Source: Sporosarcina sp. FSL K6-1508 (GTDB lineage: Bacteria; Bacillota; Bacilli; Bacillales_A; Planococcaceae). Taken from it: a stretch of 64,000 nt of DNA. The notes beneath the pieces were generated by a model. It was not told where the DNA came from and ran no database searches. It saw only the letters and a program-made list of their open reading frames with translations. Shown here piece after piece: positions 35,269-44,433 of this stretch. How positions within the stretch are numbered: position 1 is the first letter of the stretch; every line of letters starts with the position of its first letter. Location: positions 3,173,001-3,237,000 of the forward strand of contig NZ_JBBOXF010000001.1 of the NCBI RefSeq assembly GCF_038007465.1, written 5' to 3'. A program made the translations under genes and the position numbers.

Positions 35269-35931
35269 TTAAACTTCTTTAGCTAATTTTTGTAGACGTT
35301 CTTTGTCTCGAATGGTGTAGCCCCGTGATTCCTTTTCAATGATACCCGCCTCGCATAGTTGTGCTAGTACGTAAAGTAGGTGACGATAAGAAACCCCTAA
35401 GTATTCGCATATTTCCGTATGTTTTTCTTTGTAAAAGTTTTGGTCTGCCGATAAAAGTATAAAGGCGGCAAGACGGTTTTCTAGCGGATAAGCTTGATTT
35501 TGAGAATGCTTTTCTGAAATCATAGTCATTTTTTGACTTAAAAAGTTGCATAAATACCTCAGAAAAGTCGCATCGGTTAAGAGTTTATCTTTATAGGCAT
35601 GAATTGGAATGGCAAGACAAATGGCTTGTGTGGCAGTTTGGATACCTTTAGAATAGCGTTCTGCATTTAACAGCTCAATTTCACCCATGAAAGTTGGTGC
35701 TTGTAAAAAATTGATGAGCGACACTTTGCCATTTTTGTGTGTAACGTATAGTTTTGCCTTTCCTTCGACAAGATAGTACATAAATTCAGGATGGGAGCCT
35801 TCTTTAAAGATAAATTCACCACGTTCAAACTGATAAACTTGGATAAACGGGGTAATTGGAAAGGAGAAGAGTGACTGAATCGGATATTTTTCGATATAGT
35901 AACTGCGCATAGGCTCGGCTAAAAACTGCAT
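35269..35931 (-). CDS. yeiL: Crp/Fnr-family regulator YeiL
   Basis: 220 residues: a cyclic-nucleotide-binding-like barrel (FERGEFIFKEGSHPEFMYYLVEGKAK, NFLQAPTFMGEIELLNAE) and a C-terminal winged HTH (ICEYLGVSYRHLLYVLAQL). The line ENRLAAFILLS.....EKHTE.CEYLGVSYRHLLYVLAQ matches E. coli YeiL as I recall it. It diverges from an MFS transporter gene with a palindrome between them, so it probably controls that transporter. No Fnr-type N-terminal cysteine cluster is present. Confidence 0.82.
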   Translation of the reverse strand: MQFLAEPMRSYYIEKYPIQSLFSFPITPFIQVYQFERGEFIFKEGSHPEFMYYLVEGKAKLYVTHKNGKVSLINFLQAPTFMGEIELLNAERYSKGIQTATQAICLAIPIHAYKDKLLTDATFLRYLCNFLSQKMTMISEKHSQNQAYPLENRLAAFILLSADQNFYKEKHTEICEYLGVSYRHLLYVLAQLCEAGIIEKESRGYTIRDKERLQKLAKEV

Positions 35932-35947
35932 TTTATCCTCCTTAATA

Positions 35948-35959
35948 TGAGATATCTCA
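35948..35959. promoter_or_regulatory. Palindrome between yeiL and the MFS gene
   Basis: TGAGATATCTCA, a perfect 12-bp dyad in the divergent promoter region, comparable to the TGTGA-N6-TCACA half-sites of the Crp/Fnr family. Probable YeiL site. Confidence 0.5.
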
Positions 35960-36012
35960 CATTATTGTAAGTGTATACGTGGTACTATGCAATAAATACG
36001 GAGGGATCAATG

Positions 36013-37164
36013 ATGAATAATCAACGCTGGCTTTCACAGAGTTTTTTTGTTTTTTTTATAACGTGGGGTATATTTCTACCTTATTGGACAGGATGGCTTG
36101 TTCAAGGCAAAGGTTTAAGTGTGACGGAAGCAAGCCTAATCATGGGATTTGGATTATTAGCACGTGGTGCATCGACGCTATTTGCCTTCCCGCTTGCCTC
36201 TAAATACTGGAGTAGTCAAAAGGTTGTTCTTGTGTTGACAGTTAGTTCACTTGTAGCGACAATCCTTTATATTCCAACTTCGTCATTTGGCGCGCTATTT
36301 GTTGTAACACTCCTATTTAGTGCCGTTTATCCAGCACTACTTCCTGCGGTTGACAGTACAGCAGGTGCTTTAGTACAGCAAGGTGATGTACATTACGGGA
36401 AAAGTCGGTCGTACGGTTCAATAGGCTTTGTTATTTCAGTGCTTATTATTAGTATTGTAACAGGCTATTTTGGGGAGCAGGCTATTTTATGGAGCATGAT
36501 GGTTGGACTTTGTTTAATGCTCTTCCTGCGCTTACTACCGACACCAGCTGTACTATTAGTTAAACCGACCGTGAAGAATCGTAAGGATTCACTATCGATG
36601 CGCAGTTTATTTCAGGTTAAAAGTTTCCCAATTGTGTTACTGATCGTCATTTTATTGCAAGGTGCACATGCATCGTATTATAATTATGGCTATATTTATT
36701 TACAAGACTTAGGTGTAGATAATTACTATATTGGAATAGTTATTAATATTGCAATCATTTTTGAAATCATCTATTTTGCGAATGCCGATCACTTGTTTAA
36801 GAAATGGAAGCCCTCATCGTTATTATTATTAGCAGCATCAGGATCGACTTTACGTTGGGTACTTGTATTTTTGTTTCCAAGTGTGTGGGTATTTATGTTA
36901 TCTCAAAGCTTGCATGCGCTATCTTTTGGCGTCGCACATTATGCGTTTATTCGATATATAACTAAAAACTTACCCGAGCAGCAAATTCCGAATGCGCAAG
37001 GCATTTATTCAGCTCTCGCACTAAGCCTGAGCACTGCTGTTTTAACGTTAGCAGGAGGATTTTTATATGAAGTTTCTCCAAGGCTTGCATTTTTAGGAAT
37101 GGTTGTGTCTACTATTCCGGCTATGCTGCTTATTATGATGACTAGAAAGCATTACGATTATTAA
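36013..37164 (+). CDS. MFS transporter, HcaT/NupG-like (PPP family)
   Basis: 383 residues with 12 membrane helices. The opening LSQSFFVFFITWGIFLPYWTGWL, the segment AVDSTAGALVQQGDVHYGKSRSYGSIGF (about residue 110) and ASYYNYGYIYLQDLG are typical of the phenylpropionate/nucleoside-type MFS_1_like group. Substrate unknown; YeiL in E. coli lies near nucleoside metabolism genes. GGAGGG lies 5-8 nt before two adjacent ATG codons (36010 and 36013); I used the second. It ends in a long hairpin. Confidence 0.82.
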   Translation: MNNQRWLSQSFFVFFITWGIFLPYWTGWLVQGKGLSVTEASLIMGFGLLARGASTLFAFPLASKYWSSQKVVLVLTVSSLVATILYIPTSSFGALFVVTLLFSAVYPALLPAVDSTAGALVQQGDVHYGKSRSYGSIGFVISVLIISIVTGYFGEQAILWSMMVGLCLMLFLRLLPTPAVLLVKPTVKNRKDSLSMRSLFQVKSFPIVLLIVILLQGAHASYYNYGYIYLQDLGVDNYYIGIVINIAIIFEIIYFANADHLFKKWKPSSLLLLAASGSTLRWVLVFLFPSVWVFMLSQSLHALSFGVAHYAFIRYITKNLPEQQIPNAQGIYSALALSLSTAVLTLAGGFLYEVSPRLAFLGMVVSTIPAMLLIMMTRKHYDY

Positions 37165-37169
37165 CTTTG

Positions 37170-37222
37170 CGAACTGTACCTCTAATTGTTTATCAATTGG
37201 AGGTACAGTTCTGTCCTATTTT
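37170..37222 (+). terminator. Terminator after the MFS gene
   Basis: AACTGTACCTCTAATTG/CAATTGGAGGTACAGTT, near-perfect 17-bp stem, 5-nt loop, then CTGTCCTATTTTATG. Confidence 0.7.
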
Positions 37223-37431
37223 ATGTTTTTCAATAAATAGGGCTATTCAAAAACCAAAATGCTACGAAATCAGTCACTCCAGCGTTTTATAGGAAATAAA
37301 GTTGTTTACTTTATGGTTTTTCGCTTATAATTGAAGGTTGGTAGGCATAATACCTACGAAGTTATAAAAAGGAAATTGAAAATAGTTTCTTATCGATTAG
37401 GATTAACAAAATGGATGGAGGAAATGAAATT

Positions 37432-37773
37432 ATGATTAAGTTGCCAAATTGCCCAAAATGTAATTCAGAATATACATACGAAGATGGAAATCTTTTTATT
37501 TGCCCTGAATGTGCCCACGAATGGACGTTAGCATTGGAAACTGAAAATAGTGAAGAAGAAAAATTTGTCAGAGATGCAAATGGAAATATCCTAAATGATG
37601 GGGATTCCGTAACAGTAATCAAAGACCTTAAAGTAAAAGGAAGTTCATCAGTCGTAAAAGTAGGTACAAAAGTAAAAAGTATCCGTTTAGTCGATGGGGA
37701 TCATGATATTGATTGCAAAATTGATGGTTTTGGAGCAATGCAGTTAAAATCCGAATTTGTTAAAAAGCTATAA
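37432..37773 (+). CDS. phnA: PhnA/YjdM family protein
   Basis: 113 residues. N-terminal zinc ribbon ([26 protein letters not shown]) and a C-terminal SH3-like barrel ([39 protein letters not shown]). It is nearly the same as E. coli YjdM/PhnA along its whole length. Despite its name the family is not shown to act in phosphonate use. ATG 37432 has GGAGG 10 nt upstream. Monocistronic, ended by the hairpin at 37816-37865. Confidence 0.92.
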   Translation: MIKLPNCPKCNSEYTYEDGNLFICPECAHEWTLALETENSEEEKFVRDANGNILNDGDSVTVIKDLKVKGSSSVVKVGTKVKSIRLVDGDHDIDCKIDGFGAMQLKSEFVKKL

Positions 37774-37815
37774 ATACGATTTTAGTGCAATAGAGGTATT
37801 AAAAAGAAAATGGAC

Positions 37816-37865
37816 TACACCCTCTGTATCCTAGTTGAGAACTGGGATACAGAGGGTTTTATTAA
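37816..37865 (+). terminator. Terminator after phnA
   Basis: ACCCTCTGTATCC/GGATACAGAGGGT stem with a 13-nt loop, then TTTTATT. Confidence 0.8.
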
Positions 37866-38195
37866 TTGTTATAACTATCTTAAAAGTCGATGAAATATAA
37901 ATAACCTTTCAACAAATCAAAACATAATTGTACCTGATCCACCAGGTGTTGTAGAATAAAGTAGTTCTAGATTTAGAACATTTGAACATTGCGTTTACGC
38001 TTTAAAGCTGGTAGAGGGTGTAGATTCGAAGGGATTTTTGATATCAAATTATATAGCAACATTTTCAGAAATTATGGATTGGTAAAATGCAAATGTAGGA
38101 TAAATTTAGAATAATGCGATGGAGAGAAACCGATACTATTCAGTAGCTGACACTTTAAGTCTTGGTACAGAAAAATTGAAAAAGGGGGGATTAGT
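37866..38195. other. Intergenic region before nhaK
   Basis: 330 bp with only broken coding-like pieces (for example ALKLVEGVDSKGFLISNYIA, about 38003-38062, closed by a stop). Probably the remains of a gene. No RNA structure recognised. Confidence 0.35.
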
Positions 38196-40211
38196 TTGGG
38201 GATACTAATAAGCATATTCGCATTGCTGATCTTATTATTGATAACTAACATCATTGCGCACTATGTGACGATTTTGCCTACTGCATTAATTCAAATACTT
38301 GTTGGAGTTATTTGTGCGTTGGTCATCAAAGACTTTACTATTGAAGTGGAGACGGAGTGGTTCCTTCTGCTATTTATTGCACCACTTTTATATAATGATG
38401 GCGCTCATTTTCCGAGGGAAGAATTATGGAAAATGCGAGCATCTATTTTAGGCAATGCAATTATTTTAGTGTTATTAACGACGATAGTTGGTGGAGTGTT
38501 TGTCCATTGGATGATTCCTGCAATTCCTTTAGCCGCAGCATTTGCGCTGGCAGCCATTTTATCTCCAACGGATCCAGTGGCTGTAAATGGCATTGCGAAG
38601 CGTATCCACCTCCCAGATCAGATAATGAATTTAGTACGGGGAGAATCATTGATTAATGATGCTTCCGGGCTTGTTGCATTTAATTTTGCCGTTTTAGCTG
38701 TTGTGACAGGTTACTTTTCGATAACAAACGCAGCTGGAAATTTTTTGTACATGTTCATTGTAGGCGCCTTGCTTGGTGTGGGCCTTGGACTTATTATCAA
38801 TCGACTTCGTTATGCGTTGCGCAGGCGCGGTCTCGTTGATGTAGTATTCCATTCACTTTTACAAATTTTAACTCCGTTTATTATTTTCTTTATCGCGGAG
38901 GAAATGTTCCATGCCTCAGGTGTAATTGCAGTTGTGGCCGCTGGGATAATTTATACAATTGTTAAAGAACGAACAGAAAACTTTATCGCTCAGGAGCAAG
39001 TGCTAACGGATAATATTTGGTCCATTATCGCCTTCATCTTAAATGGCGTTATTTTCTTGTTGTTAGGTTTGACACTACCGACGGCCATGCGATCCTTACT
39101 GGAAAATGAACAAATAAGTAACTGGCTGTTGCTTGGATATGTCCTTGCATTAGGCTTCGTCGTACTAGGTATACGATTCGTATGGTCACATTCCTTTAAT
39201 TATTTCAATTATATATCGTCAGAAAGTATAACGGAAAAACCCACTTTAAAAACAAGTCTAATTACGAGTTTGGTTGGCGTGCGGGGAACAATCACAATGG
39301 TTGGTGTGTTATCCATTCCTTTATATACAGCTTCGAATGATTTATTTCCCGAGCGTTCACTCATCATCTTTTTAGCGGCGGGCGTCATATTAATGACGCT
39401 TATCGTAGCAACAATCTTCTTACCTATTTTAAGTAAAGATGAAGCAAACGAGCAGACGACTGATTTAGATTTAAATGGAGAAAAGCAGCGTATGATACTT
39501 GGGGCTATTCAAGAGATTAAATCTCAGCAAACAGTGGAAAATACATCGATTGTTTATGAACTATTAAATGAATATACCCTCATGTTACATATGTTGCAAT
39601 CGAAAAATAAAAATGAGGAAGAACTGCGTGTCTACAAAGAACAGCTAACGGTAGAACGCTTGCATTGTTTAGTGCTTGAGCGGCAATATGTGGAGGTCTA
39701 TAGGAAAGAACATGAAGTGAAGCCGAATATTTTAAAAAGTATTGAAAAGTCGATTTCCGTACGGGAAAAGGTGATTAAAAGTGTTGGCAATCGCTATATT
39801 GGGCAAAAGCTTTATCAAGTATTGAAAAACTGGAAACTTGGACGCTTAAATGAGGAAGAATTAACACGATTTTTGGAAACGGAAGATGCTATACAAAAAT
39901 TCACCTTTGAAAAAGTCTTAGCCGATTTAGAAGAGCGAGCAACTGCTAGTGATCAACCAGAAGTACTACACAGTATCATTTATTACTACAATCGCCTTAT
40001 GAATAAAAAGGAATTGCCACCTAAAGTGGAAGCGGTTCAATCGATAATGGACGAACAAAAGGAGATACTTTCCTTGAACGCGATTGAGGGGCAAAGGAAG
40101 GAGATTTCTAAAATGTTTGAAGACGGTGCGATCAATACGGAGGAAGCGAAGGAACTTCGACGCTTCGTTAACTACTTGGAAAGTGTTGTATTATACGAGT
40201 ACGTAGAATAA
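38196..40211 (+). CDS. nhaK: CPA1-family Na+(K+)/H+ antiporter, NhaK-like
   Basis: 671 residues: 12 membrane helices (residues 1-410) with the ion-binding segments LSPTDPVAVNGIAKRI (about residue 130) and RGESLINDASGLVAFN (about residue 153). A long soluble C-terminal tail (about residues 415-671) follows, as in B. subtilis NhaK/YvgP of the same length. It exchanges Na+ or K+ for protons at the cell membrane. TTG start, with AAAAGGGGGG 7 nt upstream. Confidence 0.87.
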   Translation: MGILISIFALLILLLITNIIAHYVTILPTALIQILVGVICALVIKDFTIEVETEWFLLLFIAPLLYNDGAHFPREELWKMRASILGNAIILVLLTTIVGGVFVHWMIPAIPLAAAFALAAILSPTDPVAVNGIAKRIHLPDQIMNLVRGESLINDASGLVAFNFAVLAVVTGYFSITNAAGNFLYMFIVGALLGVGLGLIINRLRYALRRRGLVDVVFHSLLQILTPFIIFFIAEEMFHASGVIAVVAAGIIYTIVKERTENFIAQEQVLTDNIWSIIAFILNGVIFLLLGLTLPTAMRSLLENEQISNWLLLGYVLALGFVVLGIRFVWSHSFNYFNYISSESITEKPTLKTSLITSLVGVRGTITMVGVLSIPLYTASNDLFPERSLIIFLAAGVILMTLIVATIFLPILSKDEANEQTTDLDLNGEKQRMILGAIQEIKSQQTVENTSIVYELLNEYTLMLHMLQSKNKNEEELRVYKEQLTVERLHCLVLERQYVEVYRKEHEVKPNILKSIEKSISVREKVIKSVGNRYIGQKLYQVLKNWKLGRLNEEELTRFLETEDAIQKFTFEKVLADLEERATASDQPEVLHSIIYYYNRLMNKKELPPKVEAVQSIMDEQKEILSLNAIEGQRKEISKMFEDGAINTEEAKELRRFVNYLESVVLYEYVE

Positions 40212-40402
40212 TCAATCCAAGAGGGTCCATCGGCTATGAGCAATGAATTCTTTTTTCATTTTAAACCTAGGCAGGCAAGCCCCATCTACTCCCAAACTTA
40301 TGTCTTTATAATGCGCTATTACCCAAAAAAGTTTCTATGATAAAAGTATAGAACCTTTCATACACTTTAGGTAGTACATAAGATTGGGAAGGGGTCACTT
40401 TA

Positions 40403-40669
40403 TTGGTTGAAAAAGCACTTTTAATGATCATAGTTTTACGGATTTTTTCAGGAAGTGTAGATATCACCGCAGCAATGGTAATGTATAAATTAAATGATTT
40501 AGAAAAAGCCTTTTATATTAACACACTGTTAGCTCTAGTAGGTCCATGTGTATTAATCATCACAACAGGAATCGCATTATTTGGTCTCGCCGAAAAAATT
40601 TCATTAACTCGAATGGTTTGCCTCTTTGCAGGAATCGTACTTATTCTTTTTAGTCTAAAATCTAAATAA
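40403..40669 (+). CDS. YqhV-like DUF2619 membrane protein
   Basis: 88 residues, three membrane helices. VLRIFSGSVDITAAMVMYKLNDLEKAF (about residue 10) and INTLLALVGPCVLIITT are the DUF2619 signature seen in B. subtilis YqhV. Function unknown. TTG start with GGGAAGGGG upstream. Here it is not next to the accessory sporulation or lipid genes found beside yqhV in Bacillus. Confidence 0.82.
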   Translation: MVEKALLMIIVLRIFSGSVDITAAMVMYKLNDLEKAFYINTLLALVGPCVLIITTGIALFGLAEKISLTRMVCLFAGIVLILFSLKSK

Positions 40670-40724
40670 GAACTCTATCTGTTGAACTGGTGCATACAGC
40701 TTAGTCACCTTGCAAGAGGCATCA

Positions 40725-40757
40725 CTTATTCCCAAATCACATTTGTGGGGAATTTTA
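40725..40757 (+). terminator. Possible terminator after the DUF2619 gene
   Basis: TTCCCAAAT and ATTTGTGGGGAA can pair with a 2-3 nt bulge, followed by TTTTAG. Moderate quality. Confidence 0.4.
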
Positions 40758-40885
40758 GTTCAATTTATATAGTGATTCGATTTCAAAAAGGGTATACATG
40801 CTGTTTTCTATAAAATTGACCTTTTGAAGATTATCAAGTACTATGACAAATTAGAATATGTTGAACTTTTGAAAGAGGTGTATGA

Positions 40886-41653
40886 ATGAGCAGGAATGTT
40901 TTCGAGGAGAACTTTGAAAAATATGCTGATCCTGAAATGTATGATCATCTATATGAAGGCTATCAGAAGGATTTGAATGTAATTCTAGAATGGGCAAAGC
41001 CCAATCAACCGATTATTGAATTGGCATGCGGTACAGGAAGACTCACGATACCGATGGCGAAACGTGGATTTCAACTGATTGGTGTTGACTTACATGAGGG
41101 GATGCTGGAGCGCGCAAAACAAAAGGCAAAAGAGCATTCGGTTTCGATTGAATTTTTGAAGCAAGACTGCACGGAGTTGGCTATACCCGTAAAAAGCGAG
41201 TTAGTTTTCATGACAGGGAATTCCTTTCAACATTTTCTGACGAATGAAGCACAAGATGCCTTATTGCAATCTGTCCGACACCATCTAGTAGATGACGGAC
41301 TTTTTATTTTTGATACAAGAAATCCTCTATTAGATGAGTTGGCAGCTATTGATGAGTATGAGCAAACGTATAGTGATAAGAGTGGCAATCAAATTATCGA
41401 GTTCCATCGTGATGAATATAATTCGATGACACAAATCTTACATTGTCATACGGAGCGCCAAATTTATCAAGGAGAAACTTTAATCTCTAAAGAGCAAGAC
41501 GGCATTTCCTTGCGCTATTCATTTCCACTTGAAATGGAAAGAATGCTTAAAGAAAATGGATTTGAGATCTTACAAGCATATGGTGATTGGGATAAAAATG
41601 AGCTGAATACAAAAAGTATTTCTATGGTGTATGTTTGTAAAACTGAAAAATGA
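40886..41653 (+). CDS. Class I SAM-dependent methyltransferase
   Basis: 255 residues. Motif I IIELACGTGRLTIPMAKRG (about residue 48), LIGVDLHEGMLERAK and a beta-rich insert LDELAAIDEYEQTYSD...EFHRDEYN after the catalytic core, a combination common in uncharacterised Bacillus methyltransferases. Substrate unknown. GAAAGAGGTG precedes the start. It ends on a very strong terminator. Confidence 0.83.
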   Translation: MSRNVFEENFEKYADPEMYDHLYEGYQKDLNVILEWAKPNQPIIELACGTGRLTIPMAKRGFQLIGVDLHEGMLERAKQKAKEHSVSIEFLKQDCTELAIPVKSELVFMTGNSFQHFLTNEAQDALLQSVRHHLVDDGLFIFDTRNPLLDELAAIDEYEQTYSDKSGNQIIEFHRDEYNSMTQILHCHTERQIYQGETLISKEQDGISLRYSFPLEMERMLKENGFEILQAYGDWDKNELNTKSISMVYVCKTEK

Positions 41654-41700
41654 AAGGAGCCAAGTTCTGAGATTACTCAGAACTTGGCTCCTTTTTACTT
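41653..41700 (+). terminator. Strong terminator after the methyltransferase
   Basis: AGGAGCCAAGTTCTGAG pairs perfectly with CTCAGAACTTGGCTCCT across a 4-nt loop, then TTTTTAC. Confidence 0.9.
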
Positions 41701-41870
41701 GCGTTGTTGGCACAGATCCCTACTATTAAATAAGAATAGCTTTAACTATAGCTGGAAATTTATTTGAACCTTCTGTCATGTTGAGCGTCTGATTAAACAG
41801 GAAGGAGCATATGTGCTATTAAGCGGTAGGATGTAAGTGGGATACTAATAGTAAGACAGGCCGTGAGAAC

Positions 41871-42035
41871 ATGAAACAAATCGTTTTCGAAAAAGAAGGA
41901 AAAGTAGTTTGTTATCTATGTGGCCATACAGAAAATACTAAGTTCGGGATATCCTTTGTTGGTATAGATTACAAAGATAGTACTATTTTTGATGTAACAA
42001 AAAATAAAGATACTGTATGTTTAAAGCATCGTTAG
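41871..42035 (+). CDS. Small CxxC (zinc-ribbon-like) protein
   Basis: 54 residues, MKQIVFEKEGKVVCYLCGHT then KFGISFVGIDYKDSTIFDV, ending TVCLKHR. One CxxC pair plus a third Cys and His at the C-terminus could bind zinc. The ribosome binding site is weak (GTGAGAAC). It ends 24 nt before the next gene. It may be a genuine small gene or the preserved part of one. Confidence 0.4.
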   Translation: MKQIVFEKEGKVVCYLCGHTENTKFGISFVGIDYKDSTIFDVTKNKDTVCLKHR

Positions 42036-42058
42036 TAAAAATGTGGAGGGAGAATTTT

Positions 42059-42865
42059 ATGAGAGAAATGCCAGTTAGCGTGCAAACGGTCCTAAATGAA
42101 TATATCGCTTTGTTGCATGAACGATTACCAAATACCCTTGAAGGATTGTATCTTCAAGGGTCCATTGCACTGAATGCCTACGTGAATGATTCAAGTGATA
42201 TTGATTTTATTACTGTTATAAACCGGCGATTATCAGAGGTGGAGGTGCGGATTTTATCTGAAATTCATAAGACGATAGCTGGTAAGTATGAAAAGCCAGA
42301 GATGGATGGGGTCTATATTATGTGGAAGGATATTGGAAAACTAGAAGCGGATGATGACAATTATCCTTACTATAATGAAGGTACATTGGGTTATGGTGCT
42401 TATTTCAATTCGATTACTTGGTGGATATTGAAAACGAATGGAGTTAGCATTATCGGACCAGAACCATCTGCTCTCAAATTTGAAATTGACTCACAGCATC
42501 TAGTGTCATATGTAATTGAAAATATGAATACTTATTGGGCAGGGAGAGTCCAAAGGATTGAAAACGCAATGGGCAACAAGCTTTACCCACCAACCTCGGA
42601 GATAGATGATGAAATCGAATGGTCCGTTCTCGGTCTGTTACGCCAACATTATACATTAAAGGAGCACGATATCATTTCAAAACTTGGTGCTGGTGAATAC
42701 GCATTATTGCATATGCCGATGGAATGGCATCCAATCATTAAGGAAGCTATAAATATTCGTAAAGGAATGAAAATAAAAATCTTCACCTCTGATGAAGAGC
42801 GAATTAATATGGCTTTACAATTTTCGAAGTATATCATTCAGTACTGCAATAGTGACTTAGTCTAA
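42059..42865 (+). CDS. Aminoglycoside nucleotidyltransferase-like protein (ANT/DUF4111)
   Basis: 268 residues. An N-terminal nucleotidyltransferase fold with LEGLYLQGSIALNAYVNDSSDIDF (the GS...D.D metal site, about residues 30-50) and a C-terminal helical domain with IEWSVLGLLRQHYTL and EWHPIIKEAINIR. This is the layout of ANT(9)/ANT(3'') adenylyltransferases and their many uncharacterised chromosomal relatives. Resistance is not assured. ATG 42059 has GGAGGGAG 8 nt upstream. Confidence 0.75.
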   Translation: MREMPVSVQTVLNEYIALLHERLPNTLEGLYLQGSIALNAYVNDSSDIDFITVINRRLSEVEVRILSEIHKTIAGKYEKPEMDGVYIMWKDIGKLEADDDNYPYYNEGTLGYGAYFNSITWWILKTNGVSIIGPEPSALKFEIDSQHLVSYVIENMNTYWAGRVQRIENAMGNKLYPPTSEIDDEIEWSVLGLLRQHYTLKEHDIISKLGAGEYALLHMPMEWHPIIKEAINIRKGMKIKIFTSDEERINMALQFSKYIIQYCNSDLV

Positions 42866-43002
42866 AAAATTACGCCGAATTTCACCTAAACCTTTGTACA
42901 GGGATATCATTCAAACGCTTTACATTGTTGTGGAACTTACACCTTTTCTACACATAAAATTGGTTTTTTCGTAATGGCAAATCTTTGTTTATGTATTACA
43001 CC

Positions 43003-43050
43003 GCGCTTAGTCAATAATGAGACATTGACTAAGCGCAGGTTTCTTTAATT
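43003..43050. terminator. Terminator between convergent genes
   Basis: GCGCTTAGTCAAT/ATTGACTAAGCGC perfect stem, 8-nt loop, followed on the plus strand by AGGTTTCTTT. Lies between the ANT-like gene and the minus-strand XRE gene. Confidence 0.65.
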
Positions 43051-43076
43051 GTGTTTAGACGACCTTCAGTCCTTTC

Positions 43077-43628
43077 CTAATTCGGATAATACAACACCAT
43101 ACTTAAACGTGTTATTAGTTTCCCAGAATTATGATAGCTATGAGCTCTGTCGGCCTTAAAACGGATTGAATCTCCACTTTTCACGGTATATTCCTCGTTA
43201 TTTACACGAATTGTTAGTTCTCCGTCGAAAATAGTTAAGAGCTCTTCAGTTCCCTCCATATGCGCATCAGCACTTAGGAATCCGCCTTGATCGATTTCAA
43301 CTGAATACACTTCAAAGCGTTTTTCGTCTTCAAACGGAAAATGTGGATACACCCGATATTTTCCGTTGTCTTCTGACAATGTTTGGATGTCACTTCTCAA
43401 AACAATTTTTGTGTCTGGTTGTGGATGATTGATGAGGGAAGTAAAAGAAACTTTCAACCCATTGGCTATTTTCCAGATAGTCGTAATGGTTGGAGCTGAT
43501 TCGCCACGTTCAATTTGACCAATCATTGTTTTACTTACCCCGGTCAATTCAGCCACCTTTTCAAGACTTAATTTTTTACTCTCCCTTATTGCTTTTAAAT
43601 TCTTGGCAATGATAAGATGAATTTCCAT
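43077..43628 (-). CDS. XRE-cupin transcriptional regulator
   Basis: 183 residues: an N-terminal HTH_3 (LKAIRESKKLSLEKVAELTG, TMIGQIERGESAPTITTIWKIA) and a C-terminal cupin (DAHMEGTEELLTIFDGELTI, GDSIRFKADRAHSYHN). Such proteins usually control adjacent amino-acid export or catabolic genes; here a LysE-type exporter is divergent. ATG 43628 is about 11 nt from AGGAG. A TTG four codons earlier is too close to it. The tandem repeat at 43651-43686 is its likely operator. Confidence 0.85.
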   Translation of the reverse strand: MEIHLIIAKNLKAIRESKKLSLEKVAELTGVSKTMIGQIERGESAPTITTIWKIANGLKVSFTSLINHPQPDTKIVLRSDIQTLSEDNGKYRVYPHFPFEDEKRFEVYSVEIDQGGFLSADAHMEGTEELLTIFDGELTIRVNNEEYTVKSGDSIRFKADRAHSYHNSGKLITRLSMVLYYPN

Positions 43629-43650
43629 TTTAAACAACACTCCTATTTAT

Positions 43651-43686
43651 CTGTACAATATAGCGTCCGAACTGTACAATAAAGCG
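43651..43686. promoter_or_regulatory. Direct-repeat operator between XRE regulator and LysE gene
   Basis: CTGTACAATATAGCG (43651-43665) and CTGTACAATAAAGCG (43672-43686) differ at one base and start 21 bp apart, two helical turns, so bound dimers would face the same side of the DNA. Confidence 0.65.
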
Positions 43687-43744
43687 AAAACGTTATAGTG
43701 CCTATTTTAGACAGTATAACATATTCACTAGAGGGAGGACTAAT

Positions 43745-44326
43745 ATGCCTGTACTAACATTCTTGTTGTATGTATTCGTCATGAGTTTTACGCCAGGTCC
43801 GAATAATATTATGGCGATGTTATTTGCGAATCAGTTTGGGTTTAAGAAGACACTTCGATTTTGCCTAGGCGTAGGCGCAGGTTTCTTTGTCATCATGATA
43901 TTATCGAGTTACTTTAATCTAATCCTACATAACTTTATTCCGAAAGTTGAATTTCCGATGATGCTTCTAGGTGCTGGCTATATGCTGTTTCTCGCAATCA
44001 AAATAATTACTAGTTCAACTACTTCTACTGATGAGGGGGGCGGCAAATATAACAGTTTTTTTGCAGGGATGCTGTTACAGTTTGTAAATCCGAAAGGTGT
44101 TTTATATGGTATTACGGTAATTGCAACGTTCATTCTTCCATACTATAGTTCAACAATTGACTTACTACTTTTTTCGTTATTTCTTGGTTTCGTCGGTATT
44201 ATGAGTACTTGTAGCTGGAGCCTATTTGGTTCGATATTTCAGAAATTTCTTTCGGATTATAGAAAGCAATTTAATATTGTGATGGCATTGTTATTGGTAT
44301 ATAGCGCTGTTTCGATTTTTATATGA
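43745..44326 (+). CDS. LysE/RhtB-family exporter
   Basis: 193 residues, six membrane helices, with the family opening FVMSFTPGPNNIMAMLFANQFG (residues 12-33) and the LLQFVNPKGVLYGI motif near residue 113. Members export amino acids or related small compounds. AGGGAGG precedes the ATG. Probably repressed by the divergent XRE-cupin protein. Confidence 0.88.
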   Translation: MPVLTFLLYVFVMSFTPGPNNIMAMLFANQFGFKKTLRFCLGVGAGFFVIMILSSYFNLILHNFIPKVEFPMMLLGAGYMLFLAIKIITSSTTSTDEGGGKYNSFFAGMLLQFVNPKGVLYGITVIATFILPYYSSTIDLLLFSLFLGFVGIMSTCSWSLFGSIFQKFLSDYRKQFNIVMALLLVYSAVSIFI

Positions 44327-44433
44327 TAAATAATTGTAGATGCGATTGGTATACAAATGATGCAGCTATTTTTATAAAATCCGCAGAGCTGTTTGAATGA
44401 CAAGAGTCGATGATTTCAACATTAATCTTAACC

